DNA from: Entrophospora sp. SA101
Taxonomy: Eukaryota > Glomeromycota > Glomeromycetes > Entrophosporales > Entrophosporaceae
Reading direction: 5' to 3'
Assembly (NCBI GenBank): GCA_958430865.1
Contig: CAUDNR010002846.1
Location: forward strand, 1-39,299
Length of the DNA stretch: 39,299 nucleotides
Position 1 is the first letter of the stretch. Every line of letters begins with the position of its first letter. The notes below the pieces were generated by a model, which saw only the letters and a program-made list of their open reading frames with translations, had not been told where the DNA came from and did no database searches. Both the position numbers and the translations under genes were made by a program. Below, piece by piece: positions 1 to 11,955 of this stretch.

Positions 1-47
1 CTCAGTATGATTGATTCTATATAATAATAAGAGCCGTTAATAATATA
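1..47 (+). repeat. Left arm of 47-bp inverted repeat
   Basis: Perfect inverted match to 2517-2563. It may extend beyond the left edge of the window. Confidence 0.85.
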
Positions 48-137
48 CTTACATCCAAATGCATACATGAAATCTTTTCGAAAAACAATTGACAACAAAG
101 ATGTTTTAATATTACATAAAATAAATAATTTTTACTG

Positions 138-180
138 TTACCAAATTATTATAAATTATTATAAATTATTATAAATTATT
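138..180. repeat. Short tandem repeat, 10-bp unit
   Basis: The unit ATAAATTATT is repeated about three to four times in a row, just inside the left inverted repeat. Confidence 0.7.
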
Positions 181-767
181 GCAGTCGTTGGAATAAAGCA
201 TTATAATGTGTGTGTGGTTTCTGCTCCTGCTGTCGGTGTCGTTGTTACTGTGTGTATAATGGACTCTGATTTTCTTTCTTTCTTTTTGATAAACCTTTTT
301 TATCAGGAATTTATTGATTTTAATTCAACCTTTTAATTAAATTGAATTCTAATAAATCTAATTAATAAATTACCATTTGTTAATGATCCTTTGCTGAAAT
401 TTAAGAAAGCAGAGATTCCCCTGTAACCAAGATATATATAGCAATGGCAACAGCAACTACAAAAATCATACGCTATGAAAAAATACCAACTGCTAGCTAC
501 ATCTTGTAATCGAGCTTTTTTTCAATAATCAATGATTGCAAGCGTTGGAAATCCAAGATAAATAACCATTTCTATCTTCCATTCTTTCTTCAGCTATATT
601 GTTTAATATGGTTAATATTATATATACTGACTGGTGGAGTCAATGTAGAAATTGATAATTACAAAAAATTAAACAATAATATATCAATCTAAATAATCTA
701 AAAATGCAAACATATAATTACTTCAATAATTCAATTGAACAAAACTTTCGTCAAATTTTTTACTTGA

Positions 768-859
768 GAGGCTTGGCTTATATCATGGGTTTTAACTTAT
801 GTTAAGGTTTTTGCTTAATATTAAGTCAAAAATTTTGACAAACAATGTTAAATGAGACA
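768..859 (+). repeat. Dispersed repeat, copy 1 (second copy near 15142)
   Basis: This stretch aligns in direct orientation with 15142-15220. Both start with GAGG(C/T)TTG(G/A)CTTAT, contain a TTTTTxCTTAATAxTAAGT core, and end in an AACAxxxTTAAATGAGACA-like block. The copies differ by substitutions and small indels. Neither has a coding frame, so this is probably a fragment of a repeat family. Confidence 0.65.
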
Positions 860-905
860 AAAATGGGAAAGAGTAATCAAGTTAAACTGTTAATGGCTCT
901 TACCA

Positions 906-1720
906 ATGCAGTATTATAGCGATCAGAAGGTAAAACATTGGAAAAATGAGGTGTTTTTGGATATGGTTGAGTCAGTAAATTTATTGGTCAACACAAATGG
1001 AAATGTACTGCGTAGTGAAGTCCTTGATGCAATCAAGATGAGATGTCATTTGAGTGATATTTTAGAATTAAGGCTTGGTCAAAATGATAAAGTGATTTTT
1101 GAGAATACTAAAAGGTCTTCTATCAAGAGGAAGGACTATTGAAATGGAAGATGTTACATTTCGTCAATGTGTTCATCTTTTAAGGAGAAAGTGGCCAGAT
1201 ACTTGCTCAAAAATACAAGGGTCATCTTTCAAAGGCAAAACCAGGAAAATACGAAATCAAAACAAAGGAAACTAGTTCATCAAATTATTTTATAGCAAAA
1301 GAGATACAATATTGTAGTATCAATGCTATTGCTCATTATAGTTATGATTGAGCCTAACATGTCAATACATCACAATCTGACCAACAGGTAAGTGAGATCT
1401 ATTATTATCTTAGTTCATATAGAGTTCATCCTTTTGGAATTCAAGATGAAGTAATAAGGGAACACTTTAATTATGTTCTTGATGATGATGAAAAAGTCCT
1501 AATGGCACATTCAGCAGGGGATTAATAATTGAATAAAGGCGAATAGCATTTGAAGATTAGTTGTGGTAATGCTATCAGACAAAGCAAAAAAGTAGTATAA
1601 CTGTTTGGTTTTATTTATATTTAGTAATTTGCAGCTATTATAAAAGAATCAAGCCGAATTTTATGATTCTGGACATACCAAATTCGAATGTGATGGCTGT
1701 AAAACAACTGTGGATTGCGT
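906..1720 (+). pseudogene. Decayed coding relic, family not recognised
   Basis: An open frame of 78 codons (906-1142) is followed at once, in another frame, by an ATG-led stretch at 1144 (MEDVTFRQCVHLLRRKWPDT). Further protein-like pieces follow: one around 1385-1525 includes RVHPFGIQDEVIREHFNYVL, and one around 1648-1740 includes a CxxC pattern (FECDGCKTT). The pieces lie in different frames with stops between them, so this is probably a gene or transposon ORF that has lost its frame. I recognise no domain. It lies inside the 47-bp inverted repeat and may be the remains of that element's ORF. Confidence 0.3.
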
Positions 1721-2516
1721 ATGTCATTGGGGTTGGTCAAAATAACGTTTAAAAAATCCGCATATATGAAAATTTATTATTGATGTTGATAATCAACCAT
1801 TACCAATCATGTTTGTGGAATTGTAGAAAGATCTAGTACTATTACTATTGTTAATATAATAGTAAAATTTCTAATCCTGGATACATGAATTAACCAAATT
1901 TGGAAACAACTTGTATATTTGTGTACACCGCATGAGGGCGAATTTTTTTTGTTTCAAGTGCTCATTCTGTTCGTAATTCCTTCTAAACTTAGTTTTTTTT
2001 TTTTTTCTTGCAATAGCCATTTTTTTATTAAAGAAAACGTTATTTTGTAATACAAGTTTTGTGCCTTTAAACTATTTAAAACAAAAATTGGCTAGGTTGA
2101 AGACTAGTACAAAAAGGAATGGTGTTAAACCCTATCCATCAATCTCTATTCATGACTTCAAGCCATTATATATCACACAGATTTTTCCAATATTAACATA
2201 GATCCAAGTGTCAAGAATATAGAAGGTACAAAACAGGTAAATTATTAGTTTAAGATTAATAGTACAATATAATCATGCCACAATTGTGCTTGTGTAATAG
2301 TATTTTCCACTTAATTTGGATTCCCGAAAAATTCTTTATCCAACTCTTTATTATTATTTCATTTATTTCCAATATTTCCAAAGGTGAGTTAAAATTAATA
2401 TTATATAAAAAATATATAAAATATATGTTAATATATATGATATTAATGTTGGAATTGTATATATTTTTTCCAAAATTATCTTTTTTCAGGAACTTGTTTT
2501 TAATTGGAAAGACCAT

Positions 2517-2563
2517 TATATTATTAACGGCTCTTATTATTATATAGAATCAATCATACTGAG
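2517..2563 (-). repeat. Right arm of 47-bp inverted repeat
   Basis: Perfect inverted match to 1-47. It is followed by an A-run, then unrelated sequence. Confidence 0.85.
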
Positions 2564-3690
2564 AAAAAAAATTATTGTTCCATTCAATTGTACGAGAGAA
2601 AAAAATATCTTTTTTATTGCTTTATAAAATAAATTTTTTTTAAAAAAATGCATCAACCAAGTAATAATACTACTACAGGGGTATGCTTTGCCTTCCGATT
2701 CGAATAACAACAAACTACTGGAGATGGTGACACAACCCAGTAATCTGTGCTCGCGTAGAATAATAGCCAAGAACTTTAAATCTAACGTTGTTTTATTTAA
2801 CAAAATCCCATACGAATGCAAGGAGCCTATGGGCTATTTAAGATAAGGGTTTGCATTAGGCTTTGGTGAGCGTTCAACCGGCTAGACATCAAGACAGCAA
2901 CGGCTACACAGGCGAGAGTTGCGATTGAGACTTTAAGCTAAAGGTTGGCCTTAACTTTTTGCAAGTAAAACCCAAATGCACTTTGGCCTTATTGCATACC
3001 CCAGACACAAGGCATTCACACGAATTACATCTTTAAAACGGAAACAGTCTTGGCTATTAGGTTTTTTCTCGTCGTGGTTGTTGTAGTCGTTGTCGTTGTA
3101 GTAAGAAAAAATTCAAATTTAAATATTTTACTGGTTATTATAAAGAAATAATTTAATTTTGTGTTGAAAAAGTTAATAATGTTAATTTATAATAATATAA
3201 TTCCCGTCGTAGTTGTAGTCATCGTTGAGAAAATTAAATTTTAAATTACTTGAAAAATCTTTATTTATTATTATATAAAAATAATAAGACGAATTTCGGC
3301 AAATAATAACAATAATCCAATTAGAATTGTAAGACAAGAAGCACGCTTGAACAGTTATGGTATATGAAAGTAATTGCATGCGTGTGAAAGTTGGTTGGGA
3401 AATTGAATGTTTTGTTTACGAACACATGTTCAAGGATCGATCAACTAATAATGGGAATACAAAGTTTGAAATTGAATTTTATTATAATGGTTGTTAAACT
3501 ATCATTAATATCAAAGCTGCAGTTAATGTCACAATTTAAAAATACATTATGCAATGAGTGTTTGAATCGTATTGGTCTACATGCAGGGTCCTATGTACTC
3601 TGCATTTACTGTCATTTATTATATAGGTAAAATTAATCATGTTCTTGTAGATTGTGAAAGAATAAAAGTATTAGTAATATTTATAATTTA
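2564..3690. other. Gene-poor stretch with a GC-elevated island
   Basis: There is no supported gene. About 2680-3060 is clearly richer in G+C than its surroundings. Its + strand holds an open frame preceded by a pyrimidine-CAG (from about 2682, containing VTQPSNLCSRRIIAKN), which could be an exon relic. The minus strand is also partly open, so strand cannot be decided. The rest is AT-rich. An open frame at 3391-3630 has no recognisable content. Confidence 0.3.
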
Positions 3691-3912
3691 CACCCAACTC
3701 ATAATATGATGTTGCTTCCGAATCTGTAAAAATGTGACGTGTACCGCTGCTAGGATCAAAGATTCTTAAATGTTTGTGCCGCTGTGCAAAGTGTATATGC
3801 TTCCAAGGTTATAATTATTCTGGAAAATGAGATTTGATATTGGTTCTGATGCATGTTTCCAGTATCTTACATAGAAATATGGTAAGGTGGTCTGATATTC
3901 GACATTACTAAC
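3691..3912 (-). pseudogene. Short coding relic, two frames, unrecognised
   Basis: Read on the minus strand, a pyrimidine-rich tract ending in CAG (about 3914) precedes a frame containing VEYQTTLPYFYVRYWKHASE. A second, shifted frame then reads HKHLRIFDPSSGTRHIFTDS and ends at a TAA near 3691. Both stretches look like real protein and would join with one frameshift near 3808. This suggests an inactivated exon or gene end. No domain is recognised. Confidence 0.35.
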
Positions 3913-5971
3913 TGTAAAAAAATAAAAAATTTGATTCTTCTCGTTCCAAGAGTGAGCGTTGATCGTTTTGAAAAATACATTAATATTAATATTGAAAATT
4001 GAAATTGTTTTAATAAAAAAAGTTTAGCTGTAAAACGTTATTGGTAAAATAAACCCATCATAAAATATTAATCAATCTCTATCTTCGTTGGCGCATATCG
4101 CAACTATTTCCGATAAGAATGAGCGTTTCTCAAATTTCCAAAACCATATTCACATGTAAAAAAAAAACTATATAACATAGACATATTTTCAAAATATGTA
4201 TATATTAATATTAATATGTATTCAGAAGAATTTACTAAAAGGAAAATTCGGCTAATACTAATAAATCCTATGATGACTCGGGTAGTAGGATTGTATTGAC
4301 CAGTCTCAATGACTGGTCCAAAAACTACCAATCAAAAGGACCGGTTAAAATATAATTTGAAAATTGCAATATAAACAATATAAAACAAAGAACCTTAAAA
4401 TTTTATATAGTATAAATTAAATAAATTAATTAAAAATTTTGATATAAATATTACACAAACTTACCAATTTTAGATAAACAAAGGATTGATCCCAAAATTT
4501 AGGACCATGAACTGGGAAACGATGTTAGAAATTCAGTCGACGGGTATTGCCATTATATTGTTACAAAACTATGCTAGTTTCCAGTTGAATTTTCAAAAAT
4601 ACTGATGGCAGCAAACCAATCAACGCTTATTGGTCTATTCATAAATGGATTGATTCACACACAATGAAACACGCGCGTAATAGTAATTCCATGCACGAAT
4701 AATTACTAAGAATCCAGCATACGGTTTCCATAAATTATAACAAAACGAAAGAATTATAAGTTTTAAATGTAAAAGTGAAAAAGTTTTAACAAAAAAATAA
4801 AAAATTCCAAGGTATGTGTTTTCTAAATTATAACTTCGTATGATCTAGAGAGTGAAACATGTGACCATTACTATATTTCGTATACAAGGATTTTCAAATC
4901 AAATATTGATATTAATTGATGTAGAATATTTTATTTGCTGAATTGGAAACAAATATCATATGCCTTTTATCAGGTGCTGCTGGGAATATTTTGATTGGCA
5001 GATGCTATTAAATTAATTATGCAAATCAATTTTCAATTTTATTTATTATTATTATTATTATTAATTATTATCATCATCCCAATTTATTTATCTGTTTACG
5101 ATTCGTTTAAATAACTCATTTTGGACCTAATTATATCATCAACAAACAAATGAATACACAGATTTTTTTTATTCTTTCGTCTCAAAAAAGGTTTAAACAT
5201 GGTCATGGACATCAACAATGATATTTTTAAAGACATTTCATTTGTTAATTAATAAAGAACTGCTCTTGACGACAGTAGAGATAAAACACAAACAAAAACA
5301 TAATATTACCATTAGCATTACTATATACTATATCAGATATAGTATTACGCTAGATAGACACATCCTAAAACAAACTGTTACACCAATTAGATATTTAAAC
5401 AAAATAAATTAGATTGTATTCGATTTTGAATCGAAACTTTATTAAATTAGAAGCTTGATATTAAACAATGTCTAAATTTTAGCTCTATATAGAATACAGG
5501 GTTATGTTTTTGTGTGATACACGAATTCATAAAACACGCTCGCACATCATATTTAAACATATTAGGAATAACCTTCTTAAAATCGGAATTCTCACTCTTT
5601 TGTTCCGTTTTTTTATTACAAATATTACAAACCACAAATATTTCCAATTAATAACATAAAAAATGCATGTTTATTACTGTTATTGCTTTTTATAAGGGAT
5701 GATCGGTTTAATTTTTTTATTTGTTTATTGTTTATGTTTATGAATAATATTAACATGCAGCATAATTCAAAAAAAACAAAAAAAACCAGATAAAATTTAA
5801 AATTCGGCGGAGTTTTAAATAATTAATTTAAAAATAGAAAAAATTTTAAAATTAAATTTTTTTTTTTTTTTTTTGTTTTTACAATTTTCATTCACCAAAT
5901 AATTTTAATAATTCATACTCATCATCACATTTTCATTTTATTTCATACTTTTCTTTAAAATTAAAAAATAA
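3913..5971. other. AT-rich intergenic stretch
   Basis: I see no supported gene. It contains a small perfect hairpin at 4298-4318, an ATT-type microsatellite near 5041-5065, and long A or T runs just upstream of the methyltransferase start. Short open frames here are low-complexity and not convincing. Confidence 0.6.
4298..4318. repeat. Perfect hairpin, 8-bp stem and 5-nt loop
   Basis: The arms are GACCAGTC and GACTGGTC around TCAAT. A similar GG(A/T)CCxGT-type palindrome occurs at 7421-7473, so both may be scraps of one repeat family. Confidence 0.6.
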
Positions 5972-7338
5972 ATGGGTAATGGAAACTCGACAGATGTTGG
6001 CGATAATTATAATCTTATCAGCACCATTCGGCGTAATAGTAAAAAGCCTTACACACAACAAGAATTTCTTTTTGTCGACGGCAGAAGATTTCATAACGAA
6101 AATGATGCAAGCTACGTTCTTCCAAATGATGATAAGGAAGTCGATAGATTACAAATGCAGCATTACCTAATGAAACATGTGTGGGGTAGTAATTTCTCTT
6201 CTCCTATCGAAACAAAATTAAAACAACATGGATCTAGGGTCCTAGATGTCGGGTAAATCTTTGACATATTATATCTGAAATATTCTACTTATGCCATGTA
6301 TTTTCTGCTATATATATACATAATAATACATTGTATACCAAAACCAAATGCATCCAGTATCTTTATGCTATAATAAAAAGTATATTTATTTATTTATTTT
6401 TATATATTAGATGCGGGACAGGGATTGTTTCACTTGATATGGCACATACATTCCTTAATTGTGAATTCATTGGAATCGACATCTCGCCAATTTATCCATC
6501 CGAAATCAAACCTTCAAACGTTAAGTTCCAAAAAGTCAATGTTATTCAGGGTTTACCGTTCCCAGATAATCATTTTGATTTTGTTTATCAACGATTTCTC
6601 GTTATGTCACTTACGCCATCACAAATCGAAATTTTAATAAACGAACTTCTCCGAGTTTTAAAACCTGGTGGCTGGTTAGAAATCATGGTAATTATTTAAA
6701 TCTTTTTTGAAAAGTTATTTTATGTGGAAATTGGTTATTTATTATTATTTAATTACCAGGAAGCAGGAATAGGAACATTAAATCAAGGTCCAGCACAGAA
6801 ATTACTCATGGATGCCGGTAAGTTAAAAATGTCAACTCTTTTAAAAATCTACTTGAACCAATTTTTAAATTCTAAAAAAAAATTTGTTATTTCTTCATCG
6901 CTTTTTATCTTTCTTTTAGTCAAGAAACTTGTTAATTCCAATAATTTAGTCTTTGGGGTAGATATTTATCAAAAGAATTTTGAGAATCATCCAGGTTTAA
7001 TAGATGTTAAATTAGAGAAACGCGAGTGTCTATTGGGAAAATCGGGCGGTAAACTTGGCGAAGTGGTTAGTAGTAATTAACAGTTAAAAATAAATCAACC
7101 AATTCTTAATCAATTAATTCCTTCTTCCAAATCTTTATATTATTATTATTATTATATTATTAAAATATAGTGTCGAGATGATTTTTCAACTGGATGTGAA
7201 GCTCTAAAGTCAAAACTAATGCCTATATTAAATTATTCTGATAAACAATATGATGAATTGATAAAGGAATTTATCAAAGAAGTTGATGATAAATGTGAAT
7301 ATTGGCCAACTTATAGAATATATGCTAGAAAAAAATAA
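5972..7338 (+). CDS. SAM-dependent class I methyltransferase (five exons)
   Basis: Exons are 5972-6252, 6411-6687, 6760-6817, 6920-7065 and 7171-7338. All introns are GT-AG and the sum is 930 nt (309 aa plus stop). The first intron splits the SAM-binding glycine motif; spliced, it reads VLDVGCGTGIVSLDMA (about residues 91-106). The acidic loop follows as EFIGIDIS, then a GLPFPDNHFDFVYQR post-I segment and the LRVLKPGGWLEIM strand, the usual order for a Methyltransf_11/25-type Rossmann fold. The N-terminal 60 residues are polar and variable. This is a general SAM methyltransferase of a type numerous in fungi; the substrate cannot be read from sequence. There is no signal peptide, so it is probably cytosolic or nuclear. 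The start is the first ATG in frame and is preceded by long A/T tracts. The model looks intact. Confidence 0.9.
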
Positions 7339-7794
7339 TTGTTAATTTTATATTTTTTAATAGATAATTTTGATTTTGTAATTATAATTAATAAGTCATC
7401 AATGAAGTCAAATAGAATTGGGATCCGGTTTATTTTTTATGATAATCATAACTGGTTTCGAGACCGGATCCAAATCGGATTTGATCTCAAAGATAAATAA
7501 ATTGTACTTTTTTTTTTTAGTGAACAGTTGTATCTCGTTGGTACTACTTTGGATATTCATTGATGGGTATATGAAGCTTGAATGCCAAACACTTTATCCG
7601 GTGAGTATAGTAAAATCATAAGTAGCATTAGGTTGAGTACAGTAAGTAAAATTTATAGGCCCCACACACCTAACCCAAAAAATCATGCAAGTACAATTAT
7701 CATTACCAAAAATGTTTTGTAATATACTCACTGCGCAAAGTATACTCAATCTAACACAACCAGTACATTGATCTCTCAATAATATTCACGAGTT
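7339..7794. other. Intergenic stretch with a degenerate palindrome
   Basis: There is no supported gene. Bases 7421-7473 carry GGATCCGGT and, inverted, ACCGGATCC about 35 bp apart. GTGAGTATA-type sequence near 7600 recurs inverted near 7721-7731. Both look like worn repeat-element ends. Confidence 0.4.
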
Positions 7795-8062
7795 TCATAT
7801 TCGCTTTAGAAAAGACATCTTGCCAACTAAAATCACAATTTAAACGGTTCTTTTTTGGTTTATTATATTACCAGAACTAAAAAAAAGATCGCTCGCTTGG
7901 TTCTGATGTAGCTAGAATTGATAGATATTTAAATGCAAATTTGGAAAGGCATGAAAAACTTTGTAAATGATGGTACCTTACCTTTTCCACCAACCATTCA
8001 AGTGGATTTTCTGTATTTATTGCTAATGGCAAATCCAAGTAACTCGTTATTTCATCTGGTGA
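7795..8062 (-). pseudogene. hAT-family transposase, C-terminal dimerisation domain relic
   Basis: On the minus strand from 8062 the frame reads SPDEITSYLDLPLAINTENP, then LEWLVEK, then KFAFKYLSILATSEPSERSF, and after a one-base slip in an 8-T run, SSGNIINQKRTV, a stop, and KMSFLKRI. The LPL...NPLEW...ATS.PSER.FS.....KR...LFLKR pattern is the Dimer_Tnp_hAT signature. The frameshift and the internal TAA show it is dead. The catalytic upstream part is not recognisable beyond about 8100, where only a low-complexity frame continues. It is a 3' fragment of an old hAT element between two living genes. Confidence 0.8.
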
Positions 8063-8959
8063 TCTGATGAATAATCATCATTTATTATTACTTTTTTACT
8101 TTTCCCTTTCAAAAGGTGAACCTGTTTATACTCTTGATAAAAACGTATTGATATGTTGTTACTATTACTCGAATTGGTGGTGTTACGATAACATGCAATG
8201 TATGGTATGAACCCTATGTATGTAACGTATATATTAATATGAATTTTATTTACATATAACTTTGTTATACGTGAAAATAGATAAAAATATACAGGGCAAG
8301 TAAAAACTGTTGAATTGAAATACTTCCAAGATAACATGACCAAAATATCCACATACAAAAAAATAGTGCGACTTTTAGAAACATTAAAACCATAAAATTG
8401 TCTTTATTTAAAAAATTAATAAAAAAACAAACTTTACTATTGGGCATTATAATTTTATTAAAGATTGTATTAATAATAACATAATTCAAATAATAAAAAG
8501 TTGATTTCTTGTAGTGGGTGGGAAATTAGATTACAGACAGCAAATTATTCAAAACTTGACCATGTAATTTCTCCTTTCCGAGTTAAAATAATTTTCTTGT
8601 TTCTATTATTTGTATTACTATATTTATGCACACATGTATGGAAAAATCATACATAACATACATACATAGGGTTTATACGTTACATGTTTTCTGTATTATC
8701 TCTAATTGGAGAAGATAAAAATAATATTTATGCGTATGCTGCAAGACTACTACTAAAATAAACAAGTCTTGACTAAAGTCAACAATGGTATATAATAAAA
8801 CTTTGTCACGTGAAAGTTAAATTGTCTTTGGTGGAGAAACTAACTAATTTAATTAATACTTCATTATTATTTGTTAAAAAAAAAAATTAAAAAAGTTCTA
8901 TACAAGGAAATTTATTTAATTACCATTCACGCAGTAATAAATTGCTTTCTTTTAAAACC
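8063..8959. other. AT-rich stretch upstream of PHO13
   Basis: No gene or clear repeat is supported. The part next to 8063 probably belongs to the decayed hAT element. The last 150 bases before the PHO13 start are A/T tracts. Confidence 0.5.
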
Positions 8960-10375
8960 ATGACAAAACAACCGATCAAACTTTCTGATATACCAGCTTA
9001 TAAGGAATTTATTGAAAAGTATGAAACTTTTTTACTTGATTGTGATGGTAACGGTTTTTCTTTCTTTAACATGTATAAATACTTTTGATTCATTTCTATC
9101 TAAGTGGATATCCTTGTTCTCTTGTAAAAATTAGGAGTAATATGGCAAACAAATAAGGTATTCCCGGGAGTTGTAGAGACATTAAGTTATTTAAGAAAGA
9201 ATGGTAACGTATTGTGTTGTAATGAGTGAATTTTTTTTTTTTTTAAAAAAAAATAATTAATTTATCAAGTACTTTCTTTTGAATTTAGGCAAACAAATAT
9301 TATTTGTAACAAATAATGCTATGAAGTCTCGTGCGCAATATCTTGAGAAATTTAAAAAATTAAATATTGAAGCTTATGAAGTAATTTGTCAATATTTTTT
9401 TTTATTGGATAATAAGTGCATGTGTATTTTAGCTAAGAGATTATTTATAGGATGAAATTTTTGGGTCATCATATGTAGCTGCTTACTATATAAAGAATGT
9501 ATTAAATTTTCCTAAAGATAAGAAAGTTTACGTTTTTGGTGAATCTGGGATGGTTGATGAATTGAATACTCAAGGAATTAGATATTGTGGTGGCGAAGTA
9601 ATGAAGTGATAAATTAATTATTATTATTATTATTGAAAATTTTTATTTATTGCCTGATTTTCTTAATAGGATGACGTAAATGCTATATTAAAAGATATGG
9701 ATATGTCAAATATAAAACCTGATCCCGAAGTAAGCTTCTTATTTATTTCCTTTTTTTATTTTCTATCTTTTTACTTTTTACCTTTTTATTTTTTTTTAAA
9801 AAAAAACTTCTAATTCAACATTAAAATTTTTACGATAGGTTGGAGCAGTATTATGTGGATTTGATTCAAAAATAAATTATGTAAAATTAGCAAAGGCATT
9901 TACAAATCTACACAACAATCCGAATTGTTATTTCATTTTGACAAATGATGATCCAACGTATCCAACAAATGGTGGAATATTTCCTGGTGCAGGGTCATTA
10001 TCAGCTCCACTGATCAAAGCATTGGATAGACAACCTGATTATATTTGTGGCAAACCTAATAAACCAATGTTAGATTGTATTATGAAAAAATATGATTTAA
10101 ACGTTGAGAAAACTTGTATGATTGGTGATCGATTGAATACCGATATACAATTTGGAATAAATGGCGGTTTTGCTACCCTGTTGGTATTAACTGGTAATTA
10201 TTATTATAGTTGTATTTTTGGGTATTTTGTAGTATTGATGGTCAATTATTATGAATAGTTATTGACAATTTTTTAATTAGGAATATCCAAAGAAAGTGAT
10301 ATTTTATCCGAGGGTGCAAAAATTATTCCAGATTATTATATGGAAAGTTTTGGTGATTTCTCCAAAATAATTTAA
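8960..10375 (+). CDS. PHO13: HAD-family phosphatase, 4-nitrophenylphosphatase / phosphoglycolate phosphatase type
   Basis: Exons are 8960-9047, 9135-9203, 9289-9380, 9451-9597, 9670-9729, 9839-10193 and 10281-10375. They sum to 906 nt (301 aa), the usual length of the family. HAD motif I is FLLDCDGVIW, with the nucleophile and acid/base Asp two apart, split by intron 1. Motif II is ILFVTNNAMKSR, motif III has the Lys in YICGKPNKPML, and motif IV is MIGDRLNTDIQFG. The C2-type cap lies between motifs II and III. Known members dephosphorylate small phosphometabolites (2-phosphoglycolate and toxic glycolytic side products) in the cytosol. All introns are GT-AG and all key residues are present, so it looks functional. 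The start is the ATG just before MTKQPIKLSDIPAYK; no upstream in-frame ATG is needed. Confidence 0.95.
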
Positions 10376-10662
10376 AAAAATAATAATTATTTATTTATTT
10401 AAATTATCAATCAACCATATCAATTTTGAAAGATTAATAAAAAAAATAATTCTTGTGCGAATAAAGATGAGAATATAAATGAATATGGTGACGCCGTTTT
10501 CCTTCCACCTTGTATAAAAGTATTAATGACTGGTTCATCTTGCAATCAAATCACATCCTTTGGACTGCTGTGTTTCTGTAAAGTATAATATTTTATTCAA
10601 CACAGTAATTTAATCATAAACACACACATGTAGCATGCACTAACTATTACTAATTTACAGTT
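10376..10662. other. Short convergent intergenic gap
   Basis: It separates the 3' ends of PHO13 (+) and MED18 (-). It is AT-rich and presumably holds both polyadenylation regions. No gene is seen. Confidence 0.6.
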
Positions 10663-11666
10663 TTAATGATGAACTTTGTTTTGCAATATCGAATGTTCAA
10701 TGTAATGTAAATTCAAAATCCCTTTCAACATTTCCGCAAATTTTCGAAGCTCTCCGATATTTTTTTCTACATCTTGTTGTAAAATAGGAACTGTTGAAAC
10801 CTCAACAATCCAATAATTTTTTGGATCAAAAGGTATTAACGAACTTACATCATTTGGTTTTTCCAACTGTTTTTTTTTTTTTTTTAGGAAAATATTAAAA
10901 ATTGAAGATATCTTAAAAAAAATTTTTTGAAATAATTAGTAACTATTTAAATTACCTTGAAGATTTGTGTTATGATTATTTTTAAATTATCATGATAATT
11001 AAATACTATTCCTTTTCTTGCAAATTCAAATCCCATTCTAATCAATTCAGTTTTTTAAAACAATTATTTATTATTATAGTTGATATAATAAAATCATTAT
11101 TTGATAATACAAAAGCTCTTACTTGTAACCAAGTAATCCCATAAATTTTAAAGAATCACCAGTATGTATTTTTGAATGAAATACAGCTCTAACAGTTGCT
11201 GGTTTATCGGTAGTAGATCGACCAAGATGAGATTCGGGATGTCCAAGTTGAAACAATTGCCTAATTATATCATTTATATGTATATGTATGATCCATTAAA
11301 TTTTTCTTTAAAAAAAATTAACAATAATAATAGCAATAATAATAAACCATTGACGTTTAGTTAAATCATTTTCATCAATATGGGATTTAAGTCTTAATAA
11401 AACATCTTCATTACGAGATGGTCCTTCTGTTGTTTTGACTATTTTGTTATTTGTTTGTTTATATTAATTAATAAGATGATGATGATTTTATATAAATCTA
11501 AAAATTAATTAGTCATTTAATCAGATTGATTACCTGAAGGTATAAATCCAATCTCATGTTCAAATATAGTAAATGGATGTATTCCACAAATTCCAATAAG
11601 TCTATCTATAAGTTGAGGCTTTAAATTATTGGAAATTCTACCGTGAAGAGAGCATTCATATGACAT
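10663..11666 (-). CDS. MED18: Mediator of RNA polymerase II transcription subunit 18
   Basis: Exons on the minus strand are 11666-11534, 11438-11348, 11260-11123, 11037-10956 and 10866-10663. They total 648 nt (215 aa), close to the roughly 208 aa of animal MED18. The N-terminus reads MSYECSLHGRISNNLKPQLI followed by DRLIGICG, the start of the MED18 beta-barrel. The middle has FMGLLGYKMGFEFARKG (family pattern: FLQKLGF.....A.KG). The C-terminus has YWIVEVSTVPILQQDVEKNI then FAEMLKGILNLHYIE, matching the conserved LVELSVV....FAEQL..L..LEKID end. MED18 sits in the Mediator head module, pairs with MED20, and acts in the nucleus in transcription initiation and termination. All four introns are GT-AG with consistent phase. 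The gene converges on PHO13. Confidence 0.92.
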
Positions 11667-11744
11667 CTTTTTATTATTATATATACGTAAAAATAAAAAA
11701 TTACACAATGTAAATCATTGTCAAATCTGAAAAACGATTGGATG

Positions 11745-11955
11745 AAATGTTTTATATATTAAAATATTAATAAATATCCACCACACCACTTTCAATAAAT
11801 TAAAAAAAGCATTATTGGCTAATTCATTTGATCCTTCTACAATTACCACAGCAGTTTATCCAAATACCGTTCAAGTTCATATAGACTATATAAAGTTACA
11901 ATTATCATTGATTTATGGATCGAGTCAACAATACCAGATGAAATATAACGTGTAA
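11745..11955 (+). other. Possible small coding relic
   Basis: A + frame without ATG contains LLANSFDPSTITTAVYPNTV and ends at TAA 11953-11955, just upstream of MED18 on the other strand. It reads like protein but has no recognised family. It may be a 3' fragment of a lost gene. Confidence 0.25.

Larger units (their letters stand above)
1..2563. mobile_element. Candidate element bounded by a perfect 47-bp inverted repeat
   Basis: Bases 1-47 are the exact reverse complement of 2517-2563. The repeat begins CTCAGTATGATTGATTCTAT and its inner end is TAATATA. Identity stops abruptly on the inner side, as expected of terminal inverted repeats. The outer left edge is the window edge, so neither a longer repeat nor a target-site duplication can be checked. 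The interior holds short decayed reading frames on the + strand (about 906-1530 and 1640-1720) and no recognisable transposase. I infer an old non-autonomous or degraded DNA transposon; an inverted repeat of another origin is possible. Confidence 0.55.

Noticed and set aside
2256..2547. Overlapping open frames on both strands next to the right inverted repeat
   Set aside because: Both are Ile/Asn/Tyr-rich translations of AT-rich DNA with no domain-like pattern.
4104..4331. 75-codon minus-strand frame containing a GPVIETGQYNPTT stretch
   Set aside because: It runs through a palindromic repeat scrap and then low-complexity sequence; no splice signals or family pattern.
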